A stretch of DNA of 64,000 nt from Pseudomonas sp. JM0905a. Lineage in GTDB: Bacteria > Pseudomonadota > Gammaproteobacteria > Pseudomonadales > Pseudomonadaceae. The notes under the pieces were generated by a model, which was not told where the DNA came from, searched no databases, and worked only from the letters and a program-made list of their open reading frames with translations. Positions 44,398 through 51,726 of this stretch are shown one piece after another. The DNA lies in contig NZ_JACXBU010000009.1 in assembly GCF_014700075.1 (NCBI RefSeq), forward strand, positions 62,001 through 126,000, given 5' to 3'. Each line of letters starts with the position of its first letter. Position 1 is the first letter of the stretch. Both the position numbers and the translations under genes were made by a program.

Positions 44398-45216
44398 TTA
44401 TTGGCCCAGTTGTTCGGCCAGTTCGGCCGAACGCCGGTCGGCGGCGTTCAGGGCCTGTTGCACCAGGGCTTCGAAGCCGCCGGCCTGGAAAGTCTTGATC
44501 GCCGCTTCGGTGGTACCGTTGGGCGAGGTGACGCGGCGGCGCAGCTCGGCGGCGTCCACGTCGCTGGAAACCGCCATGCGCGCGGCGCCCAAGGCGGTCT
44601 GCAGGGTCAGCTGCTCGGCGGTGGCGCGGGGCATGCCGAGCTTCTCGCCAGCGGCGGTCATGGCTTCCATCAGCAGGAAGAAGTAGGCCGGGCCGCTACC
44701 GGACACTGCGGTCACGGCGTCGATCAGTCTCTCTTCTTCCAGCCAGAGGGCGATGCCCACGGCGGACAGCAGTTGCTCGGCCTGCTCGCGCTGGGCGGCG
44801 CTGACCTCAGCATTGGCGTACAGGCCGCTCGCGCCCAGCCCCACCAAGGCGGGGGTGTTGGGCATGCAGCGCACGATCGGGCGCGCGCCGAGCCAGGAAG
44901 CCAGGCTGGCACAGGTGATGCCGGCGGCGATGGAAACCACCAGCTGGCCATCCTTCAGGCTGGGTGCCAGGGCCTGGCAGACCGCTTTCATGACCTGCGG
45001 TTTGGTCGCCAGGACCACCACGTCGGCGCCTTCCACGGCGTCGGCGTTGCTTTCCACCACGTCGATGCCGTGCTCGGCGCTGATCTTCGCACGCTGCTCG
45101 GTGCCGGGATCGCTGGCGCGGATGTGGTCGGCGGCGACGCCCTGGGCGCGCAGGCCGCCGATCAGGCTGGCGGCCATGTTGCCGGCGCCAATGAATGCAA
45201 TGCGGGGAGTGCTCAT
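44398..45216 (-). CDS. proC: Pyrroline-5-carboxylate reductase ProC
   Basis: ProC performs the last step of proline synthesis, reducing pyrroline-5-carboxylate with NAD(P)H. The 272-residue enzyme shows the Rossmann motif FIGAGNMAASLIGGL, IVRCMPNTPALVG, and the C-terminal signature SGPAYFFLLMEAMTAAG. It is the second gene of yggS-proC-yggT-yggU. Confidence 0.98.
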   Translation of the reverse strand: MSTPRIAFIGAGNMAASLIGGLRAQGVAADHIRASDPGTEQRAKISAEHGIDVVESNADAVEGADVVVLATKPQVMKAVCQALAPSLKDGQLVVSIAAGITCASLASWLGARPIVRCMPNTPALVGLGASGLYANAEVSAAQREQAEQLLSAVGIALWLEEERLIDAVTAVSGSGPAYFFLLMEAMTAAGEKLGMPRATAEQLTLQTALGAARMAVSSDVDAAELRRRVTSPNGTTEAAIKTFQAGGFEALVQQALNAADRRSAELAEQLGQ

Positions 45217-45230
45217 GAATGCTTCCTTAA

Positions 45231-45923
45231 TTAGTGCGAGGGCTGGCCGTAGTCGCGGGCGCCAAACAGCGCGGTGCCGATGCGCACCCAGGTGGCGCCT
45301 TCGGCGATGGCGGCTTCCAGGTCATGGCTCATGCCCATGGACAGAGTGTCCAACGAGGGGTTCAGCGCCTCCTGCAACTGGCGCAGGCGGGCGAAGGCGG
45401 CATGTTGCTCCGCCGGGTCTTCGGTGGGTTCGGGAATAGCCATCAGGCCGCGCAGGCGCAGATTCGGCAGCTCGGCCACGGCAGCGGCCAGGGTCGGCAG
45501 ATCCTCGGGAGTGCAGCCGGACTTGCTGTCTTCACCGCTGACGTTCACCTGCAGGCAGATGTTCAGCGGCGGCAGGTGCGTGGGGCGTTGAGCCGAGAGG
45601 CGCTCGGCAATCTTCAGGCGGTCCACCGAGTGCACCCAGTGGAAATGTTCGGCAATGGATTTGGTCTTGTTCGACTGGATCGGGCCGATGAAATGCCAGG
45701 TCAGCGCCAGGTCAGTGAGCTCGAGCTGCTTGGCCAACGCTTCCTGCAGGTAGTTCTCGCCGAAATCGGCCACCCCGGCGGCGAAAGCTTCGCGGACGGC
45801 GGCGGCGGGTTTGGTCTTGCTCACGGCCAGCAGGCCGATGCTGGAAAATTCTCGCCCAGAGGCTTGCGCCGCCTCACGGATACGCGCGCGAACCTTTGCA
45901 ATATTGTCTGCTATCGTGGACAT
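45231..45923 (-). CDS. PLP homeostasis protein YggS (PROSC family)
   Basis: A 230-residue single-domain fold-type III PLP-binding protein that keeps pyridoxal phosphate and amino acid pools in balance. The PLP lysine lies in LLAVSKTKP; FGENYLQEALAKQ, WHFIGPIQSNKTK and LSMGMSHDLEAAI are family motifs. Start 45923 (MSTIADNIAKV) matches the family. It leads the yggS-proC-yggT-yggU operon and is divergent from pilT. Confidence 0.96.
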   Translation of the reverse strand: MSTIADNIAKVRARIREAAQASGREFSSIGLLAVSKTKPAAAVREAFAAGVADFGENYLQEALAKQLELTDLALTWHFIGPIQSNKTKSIAEHFHWVHSVDRLKIAERLSAQRPTHLPPLNICLQVNVSGEDSKSGCTPEDLPTLAAAVAELPNLRLRGLMAIPEPTEDPAEQHAAFARLRQLQEALNPSLDTLSMGMSHDLEAAIAEGATWVRIGTALFGARDYGQPSH

Positions 45924-46086
45924 TACCTGCGCTCTACAGCCCGGCCTGAGTGGGGTCTGCGGCATTCTAACTGCCGCTGAAAAATGTAGCGAGCGACGGC
46001 CGGGCAGGTCGGCATCGACAGCCTCAGGCCCGGCGCGGTGATCATTCAGCAGTCTGCAAACCGTTTGCTTCGAATTGGGGAGCCCC

Positions 46087-47121
46087 ATGGATATTACTGA
46101 GCTGCTTGCCTTCAGCGCCAAGCAGGGCGCTTCGGACCTGCATCTCTCGGCCGGCCTGCCACCTATGATTCGCGTCGATGGCGACGTGCGTCGGATCAAC
46201 CTGCCGGCCCTGGACCACAAGCAGGTCCACGCGCTGATCTACGACATCATGAACGACAAGCAACGCAAGGATTTCGAGGAATTCCTCGAGACCGACTTCT
46301 CCTTCGAAGTCCCTGGCGTCGCGCGTTTCCGGGTCAACGCCTTCAACCAGAACCGCGGCGCCGGCGCCGTGTTCCGTACCATTCCCTCCAAGGTCCTGAG
46401 CATGGAAGACCTGGGAATGGGCGAGATCTTCAAGAAGATCTCCGACGTTCCGCGCGGCCTGGTGCTGGTCACCGGCCCCACCGGTTCGGGCAAGTCCACC
46501 ACCCTGGCGGCCATGCTCGACTACCTGAACAGCACCAAGTACCACCACATCCTCACCGTGGAAGACCCGATCGAATTCGTCCACGAGTCGAAGAAGTGCC
46601 TGATCAACCAGCGCGAAGTGCACCGCGACACCCTCGGCTTCAACGAAGCCCTGCGTTCGGCCCTGCGTGAAGACCCGGACATCATCCTGGTGGGCGAGAT
46701 GCGCGACCTGGAAACCATCCGCCTGGCGCTGACAGCCGCGGAAACCGGTCACCTGGTATTCGGCACCCTGCACACCACCTCCGCGGCCAAGACCATCGAC
46801 CGCGTGGTCGACGTGTTCCCCGCCGAGGAAAAGTCCATGGTTCGCTCCATGCTCTCCGAATCCCTCCAGTCGGTGATTTCCCAGACCCTGCTGAAGAAGA
46901 TCGGCGGCGGCCGGGTGGCGGCCCACGAGATCATGATCGGCACCCCGGCCATCCGTAACCTGATCCGCGAAGACAAGGTGGCGCAGATGTACTCCGCCAT
47001 CCAGACCGGCGGCTCTCTCGGCATGCAGACCCTCGACATGTGCCTCAAGGGGCTGGTCGCCAAGGGCCTGGTGAGCCGCGAGAGCGCGCGGGAAAAGGCC
47101 AAGAGCCCGGAAAACTTCTGA
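46087..47121 (+). CDS. pilT: Type IV pilus retraction ATPase PilT
   Basis: PilT is the hexameric motor that depolymerises type IV pili for twitching motility. The 344-residue protein has the Walker A GPTGSGKST, the Asp box and His box regions (LREDPDIILVGEMRD, TGHLVFGTLHTTSA) and the C-terminal AIRNLIRE motif that is specific to PilT and needed for retraction. Start 46087 follows GGGGAG. pilU follows by 39 bp. Confidence 0.98.
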   Translation: MDITELLAFSAKQGASDLHLSAGLPPMIRVDGDVRRINLPALDHKQVHALIYDIMNDKQRKDFEEFLETDFSFEVPGVARFRVNAFNQNRGAGAVFRTIPSKVLSMEDLGMGEIFKKISDVPRGLVLVTGPTGSGKSTTLAAMLDYLNSTKYHHILTVEDPIEFVHESKKCLINQREVHRDTLGFNEALRSALREDPDIILVGEMRDLETIRLALTAAETGHLVFGTLHTTSAAKTIDRVVDVFPAEEKSMVRSMLSESLQSVISQTLLKKIGGGRVAAHEIMIGTPAIRNLIREDKVAQMYSAIQTGGSLGMQTLDMCLKGLVAKGLVSRESAREKAKSPENF

Positions 47122-47160
47122 CCCGCCTGACCGGCACCGGCATCGAACAGCGAGAACGCC

Positions 47161-48306
47161 ATGGAATTCGAGAAACTGATGCGCCTGATGGTGGAAAAAG
47201 GCGGTTCCGACCTCTTCATCACGGCGGGTGTGCCGCCGTCGATGAAGGTCAATGGCAAGATCATGCCGGTGACCAAGAACCCCATGTCGCCGGAAATGAC
47301 GCGGGAAACCGTGCTGGGCGTGATGAACGAGCAGCAGCGCCGTGACTTCGCCGAGCACCACGAATGCAACTTCGCCATCAGCGCGCGGGGCATTGGCCGT
47401 TTCCGCGTCAGCGCCTTCTACCAGCGCAACCTGGTGGGCATGGTGCTGCGCCGCATCGAGACCACCATCCCCACCATCGATGAGCTGAAACTGCCGGAAA
47501 TCCTCAAGAAGCTGGCGCTGACCAAGCGCGGCCTGGTGCTCTTCGTTGGCGCCACCGGTACCGGTAAGTCCACCTCCCTGGCGGCGATGATCGGCCACCG
47601 CAACAAGAACAGCAGCGGCCACATCATTTCCATCGAGGACCCGATCGAATTCATCCACCAGCACCAGAGCTGCATCGTCACCCAGCGTGAAGTGGGCATC
47701 GACACCGAGTCCTTCGAAGTGGCCCTGAAGAACACCCTGCGCCAGGCGCCGGACGTGATCCTGATCGGCGAGGTGCGGACCCGCGAGACCATGGACCATG
47801 CCATCGCCTTCGCCGAAACCGGCCACCTGTGCCTGGCCACCCTGCACGCCAACAACGCCAACCAGGCGCTGGACCGCATCATCAACTTCTTCCCCGCCGA
47901 CCGGCAGCAGCAGGTGTGGATGGACCTGTCGCTGAACCTCAAGGCCATCGTCGCCCAGCAACTGGTGCCGACCCCGGACGGCAAGGGCCGTCGCGCGGTG
48001 ATCGAAGTGCTGATCAACACCCCGCTGGCCGCCGACCTGATTCGCAAGGGCGAGGTGCACGAACTCAAGGCCCTGATGAAGCGCTCCTCCGAGCACGGCA
48101 TGCAGACCTTCGACCAGGCGCTCTACAACCTCTATTCCCAGGGCGAGATCACCTACGAAGACGCCCTGCTTTACGCCGACTCGGCCAACGACCTGCGCCT
48201 GATGATCAAGCTCGGCTCGGAAACCGATGGCGAGCACCTGCAGCACATGAGCGACGGCCTGTCCTTGCAGGTGTCGGAAGAAGACCCGGGGCGCCGCTTC
48301 CGCTAA
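47161..48306 (+). CDS. pilU: PilT-like accessory retraction ATPase PilU
   Basis: PilU assists PilT in high-force retraction. The 381-residue ATPase has Walker A GATGTGKSTS, Walker B region VILIGEVRTRETM, and TGHLCLATLHANNANQ. It lacks the AIRNLIRE motif and instead carries a longer C-terminal extension, as usual for PilU. A terminator lies immediately after it. Confidence 0.97.
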   Translation: MEFEKLMRLMVEKGGSDLFITAGVPPSMKVNGKIMPVTKNPMSPEMTRETVLGVMNEQQRRDFAEHHECNFAISARGIGRFRVSAFYQRNLVGMVLRRIETTIPTIDELKLPEILKKLALTKRGLVLFVGATGTGKSTSLAAMIGHRNKNSSGHIISIEDPIEFIHQHQSCIVTQREVGIDTESFEVALKNTLRQAPDVILIGEVRTRETMDHAIAFAETGHLCLATLHANNANQALDRIINFFPADRQQQVWMDLSLNLKAIVAQQLVPTPDGKGRRAVIEVLINTPLAADLIRKGEVHELKALMKRSSEHGMQTFDQALYNLYSQGEITYEDALLYADSANDLRLMIKLGSETDGEHLQHMSDGLSLQVSEEDPGRRFR

Positions 48307-48323
48307 GCTTGCGCGCCATGAAC

Positions 48324-48343
48324 AAGCCCGCTCACGCGGGCTT
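48324..48343 (+). terminator. Intrinsic terminator of pilTU
   Basis: Perfect 8-bp stem AAGCCCGC (48324-48331 with 48336-48343), TCAC loop, then CTTC: it follows the pilU stop by 17 bp. Confidence 0.75.
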
Positions 48344-48380
48344 CTTCATTCCCGCGATTCACACACCTGCAGGAGGCAGC

Positions 48381-48776
48381 ATGAACACCCGTCAGGACAC
48401 CCACAGCAAGGTCATCGGCTACTTGCTCTGGATTTTCGGATTCCTCGGTTCCCACCGCTTCTACTATGGCAAGCCGGTGACCGGCACCATCTGGTTCTTC
48501 ACCCTGGGCCTGTTCTTCATCGGCTGGATCATCGACCTGTTCCTGATCCCGGCCATGGACCGCGAAGCCGGCCTGCGCTTCAACGCCGGTCAGTACGACT
48601 ACAACGTCGCCTGGATCCTGCTGACCTTCCTCGGCGTCTTTGGCGTGCATCGCATGTACCAGGGCAAGTGGATCAGCGGCATCCTCTACCTGCTCACCGG
48701 CGGCTTCTTCCTGATCGGCGTGCTCTACGACTTCTGGACCCTGAATACCCAGGTGTCGGTGCTGAACGCGCGCTGA
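48381..48776 (+). CDS. TM2 domain-containing membrane protein
   Basis: A 131-residue inner-membrane protein with two TM2 units, each a pair of helices after a conserved GxHRFY/M-G start (FLGSHRFYYGKPVTG and VFGVHRMYQGKWISG). The start at 48381 has an ideal AGGAGG upstream; a longer in-frame ATG at 48318 would overlap the pilU terminator hairpin and is not preferred. Function unknown. A pair of REP-like sequences follows. Confidence 0.87.
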   Translation: MNTRQDTHSKVIGYLLWIFGFLGSHRFYYGKPVTGTIWFFTLGLFFIGWIIDLFLIPAMDREAGLRFNAGQYDYNVAWILLTFLGVFGVHRMYQGKWISGILYLLTGGFFLIGVLYDFWTLNTQVSVLNAR

Positions 48777-48794
48777 GCCAGTTCTTATCTTTGT

Positions 48795-48887
48795 GGGGGC
48801 GAATTCAGTCGCTAACCGGACCGCCAGGTCCGGCCTGCACGCCTTGCCGGGGACGCTGCGCGTCCCTTCGCGAATGAATTCGCCCCC
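48795..48887. repeat. REPIN-like inverted repeat pair
   Basis: GGGGGCGAATTC at 48795-48806 and its complement GAATTCGCCCCC at 48876-48887 flank a 69-bp middle with internal hairpins (GGACCGCCAGGTCC). The right arm contains the GCGAATGAATTCGC word also seen twice at 36.3 kb. Confidence 0.7.
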
Positions 48888-49013
48888 TCAGAATCAGTTC
48901 CCCTCGGCCTGACCCCTTCGTCGGAACCCATGGCGGCACCCCGCCTCGCGGCCTATGTTCCAGCGTGGGGCGCCTGCTTCGCCCCCTGCCTGGTCGCGCA
49001 AGGAGGTGACGCC

Positions 49014-50393
49014 ATGAACAGTGTCAAAGATGTTCGTCCCGCAGTCCTCGACCTGATCGGCAACACCCCGATGGTGCGGGTCACCCGCTTCGATACCGGC
49101 CCCTGCACCCTGTTCCTGAAGCTCGAATCCCAGAACCCCGGCGGTTCGATCAAGGACCGCATCGGCGTTGCCATGATCAACAGCGCGGAGCGTGAGGGCC
49201 GGCTCAAGCCCGGTGGCACCATAGTCGAGGCAACCGCTGGCAACACCGGCCTGGGCCTGGCTCTGGTGGGCCGCGCCAAGGGCTACCGGGTGGTGCTGGT
49301 GGTGCCGGACAAGATGTCCACCGAGAAGGTGCTGCACCTGAAAGCCATGGGCGCGGAGGTGCACATCACCCGCTCCGATGTCGGCAAGGGGCACCCCGAT
49401 TACTACCAGGACCTGGCCGGCCGCCTGGCCGCGCAGATTCCCGGCGCCTTCTTCGCCGACCAGTTCAACAACCCGGCCAACCCCCTGGCCCATGAAAGCA
49501 CCACCGGCCCGGAGATCTGGCAGCAGACCGGGCAGAACGTGGACGCCATCGTCGTCGGCGTCGGCTCCGCCGGTACCCTCACCGGCCTGACCCGTTACTT
49601 CCGTCGGGTGCAGCCCGATCTGGAAATGGTCCTGGCCGACCCGGTGGGGTCGGTGATGGCCGAGTACGTGCGCAGTGGCACCCTGGGCACCGTCGGCTCC
49701 TGGGCGGTGGAGGGTATTGGCGAAGACTTCGTTCCCGGCATCGCCGACCTCTCCAGCGTGCGCCACGCCTATTCCATCAGCGACGAGGAGAGCTTCGCCC
49801 ACGCCCGCGAGCTGTTGCGCGCCGAGGGCATTCCCGGCGGCTCCTCCACCGGCACCCTGCTGGCGGCGGCGCTGCGTTACTGCCGTGAGCAGAAAACGCC
49901 GAAGCGGGTGGTCAGCTTCGTCTGCGACACCGGTACCCGTTACCTGTCGAAGGTCTACAACGACCAGTGGATGACCGACCAGGGCCTGCTGGCGCGCAAG
50001 CGCTACGGTGACCTGCGCGACATCATCGCGCGGCGCTACGAGGACGGTCGGGTGATCAGCGTGGGGCCGGACGACACCCTGCTCACCGCCTTCCAGCGCA
50101 TGCGCCTGGCGGATGTCTCGCAACTGCCGGTACTGCGGGACGGGAAACTGGTGGGGGTTGTGGACGAATCGGACATCCTGCTCGGCGTGCACGCCGACGC
50201 CACGCACTTTCGCCAACCGGTGGCGGGCGTCATGACCACGCGCCTGGAAACCCTGGCACCGGATGCCAGCCTGGCCGAACTGCAGGAAGAACTCGACCGT
50301 GGCCTGGTCGCCATCATCGCCGACACTTCCGGATTCCACGGCCTCATTACCCGCTCCGACCTGCTCAATCACCTGCGGAGGACCCTTGCATGA
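49014..50393 (+). CDS. Cystathionine beta-synthase
   Basis: First enzyme of reverse transsulfuration: homocysteine plus serine to cystathionine. The 459-residue protein has a PLP domain of the CysK fold (GGSIKDRIG, with PLP Lys47; EATAGNTGLGLALVG phosphate loop) and two C-terminal CBS domains after residue about 335 (QLPVLRDGKLVGVVDESDI, LITRSDLLNHL). There is no N-terminal heme domain, which is normal for bacterial forms. AGGAGGTGA precedes the ATG. It overlaps the next gene by four bases. Confidence 0.94.
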   Translation: MNSVKDVRPAVLDLIGNTPMVRVTRFDTGPCTLFLKLESQNPGGSIKDRIGVAMINSAEREGRLKPGGTIVEATAGNTGLGLALVGRAKGYRVVLVVPDKMSTEKVLHLKAMGAEVHITRSDVGKGHPDYYQDLAGRLAAQIPGAFFADQFNNPANPLAHESTTGPEIWQQTGQNVDAIVVGVGSAGTLTGLTRYFRRVQPDLEMVLADPVGSVMAEYVRSGTLGTVGSWAVEGIGEDFVPGIADLSSVRHAYSISDEESFAHARELLRAEGIPGGSSTGTLLAAALRYCREQKTPKRVVSFVCDTGTRYLSKVYNDQWMTDQGLLARKRYGDLRDIIARRYEDGRVISVGPDDTLLTAFQRMRLADVSQLPVLRDGKLVGVVDESDILLGVHADATHFRQPVAGVMTTRLETLAPDASLAELQEELDRGLVAIIADTSGFHGLITRSDLLNHLRRTLA

Positions 50394-51574
50394 GCCAGCA
50401 GGACGACACCGATCCGCGTGCCTTCGCCACCCGCGTCATCCACGCCGGCCAGGCCCCGGACCCCTCCACCGGGGCCATCATGCCGCCGATCTATGCCAAC
50501 TCCACCTATGCCCAGGAAAGCCCCGGCGTGCACAAGGGGCTGGATTACGGCCGTTCCCACAACCCTACGCGCTGGGCCCTGGAACGTTGCGTCGCGGACT
50601 TGGAAGGCGGCGCTCAGGCCTTCGCCTTCGCGTCCGGGCTGGCGGCCATTTCCACGGTGCTGGAGCTGCTCGACAGCGGGTCCCACATCGTTGCGAGCAA
50701 TGACCTCTACGGCGGCACTTTCCGCCTGTTCGAGCGAGTGCGGCGGGTCAGCGCCGGGCACCGGTTCAGTTTCGTCGACTTCAGCGATATCGGCGCAATC
50801 CGCGCGGCGATCCAGGACGATACCCGCATGCTCTGGGTGGAAACCCCGAGCAACCCGCTGCTGCGCCTGGCCGACCTGGAAGCCATCGTCGAACTGTGCC
50901 AGGGGCGGGGCATCATCCTGGTGGCGGACAACACCTTCGCCAGCCCCTGGGTGCAGCGGCCCCTGGAGCTGGGCTTCGACCTGGTGGTGCACTCCACCAC
51001 CAAGTACCTCAATGGCCACTCCGATGTCATCGGCGGCATCGCCATCGCTTCCGCCGACAGCAGCTGCGACCTGCTGCGCGAGCGCCTGGGCTTCCTGCAG
51101 AACGCCGTGGGCGCCATCGCCGGGCCCTTCGATGCCTTTCTCACCCTGCGCGGGGTGAAGACCCTGGCGCTGCGCATGGAGCGCCACTGCCACAACGCCC
51201 TGGAGCTGGCCTTCTGGCTGGAGCAGCAGCCGCAGGTGGCGCGGGTCTACTACCCCGGCCTGCAGTCCCACCCGCAGCACGCCTTGGCGCGGCGGCAGAT
51301 GCACGGCTACGGCGGCATGATCTCCCTCGACCTGCGGGCCGACCTGGCGGGTACCCGGCGATTCCTCGAAGCGGTGCGCATCTTCACCCTGGCCGAGAGC
51401 CTGGGCGGTGTGGAAAGCCTGATCGAACACCCGGCCATCATGACCCACGCCAGCATCCCGGCGGAGATCCGCGCGGAGCTGGGCATCGGCGACTCGCTGG
51501 TGCGGCTGTCGGTGGGGGTGGAGGACGTGGACGACCTGCGCGCGGACCTGGCGCAGGCGTTGGGGAGGGTTTGA
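50390..51574 (+). CDS. Cystathionine gamma-lyase / gamma-synthase family enzyme
   Basis: A 394-residue Cys/Met-metabolism PLP enzyme. The PLP lysine K205 lies in HSTTKYLNGHSD, and LDYGRSHNPTRW, AFASGLAAIS and LAESLGGVESLIEHPA are family blocks. Its overlap with the cystathionine beta-synthase gene makes gamma-lyase (cystathionine to cysteine) the best assignment; MetB-type gamma-synthase cannot be excluded by sequence alone. Confidence 0.93.
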   Translation: MSQQDDTDPRAFATRVIHAGQAPDPSTGAIMPPIYANSTYAQESPGVHKGLDYGRSHNPTRWALERCVADLEGGAQAFAFASGLAAISTVLELLDSGSHIVASNDLYGGTFRLFERVRRVSAGHRFSFVDFSDIGAIRAAIQDDTRMLWVETPSNPLLRLADLEAIVELCQGRGIILVADNTFASPWVQRPLELGFDLVVHSTTKYLNGHSDVIGGIAIASADSSCDLLRERLGFLQNAVGAIAGPFDAFLTLRGVKTLALRMERHCHNALELAFWLEQQPQVARVYYPGLQSHPQHALARRQMHGYGGMISLDLRADLAGTRRFLEAVRIFTLAESLGGVESLIEHPAIMTHASIPAEIRAELGIGDSLVRLSVGVEDVDDLRADLAQALGRV

Positions 51575-51632
51575 GGGCGTCAGCGCTCAGACTGGGCAAC
51601 GTCGTGAGGCGGGACTTCCCCCCTCACCCCAA

Positions 51633-51711
51633 CCCTCTCCCTCAGGGAGAGGGGGGCATTTTGCGCAGGGAGGCCGGTCCTGAGTCACCCCTCTCCCTTC
51701 AGGGAGAGGGG
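51633..51711. terminator. Twin hairpins in the convergent gap, repeat-like
   Basis: Two related inverted repeats, CCCTCTCCCT with AGGGAGAGGG (51633-51653) and an 11-bp stem CCCCTCTCCCT with AGGGAGAGGGG (51688-51711), lie between the convergent cystathionine lyase and acylase genes. Such CTCTCCC hairpins are common intergenic elements in high-GC proteobacteria and probably terminate both transcripts. Confidence 0.7.
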
Positions 51712-51726
51712 CCGGGGGAGAGGGCC

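Noticed and set aside
48318-48380. Longer N-terminus for the TM2 protein, from ATG 48318
   Set aside because: The extra codons are the pilU terminator hairpin (48324-48343), and an ideal AGGAGG precedes ATG 48381.
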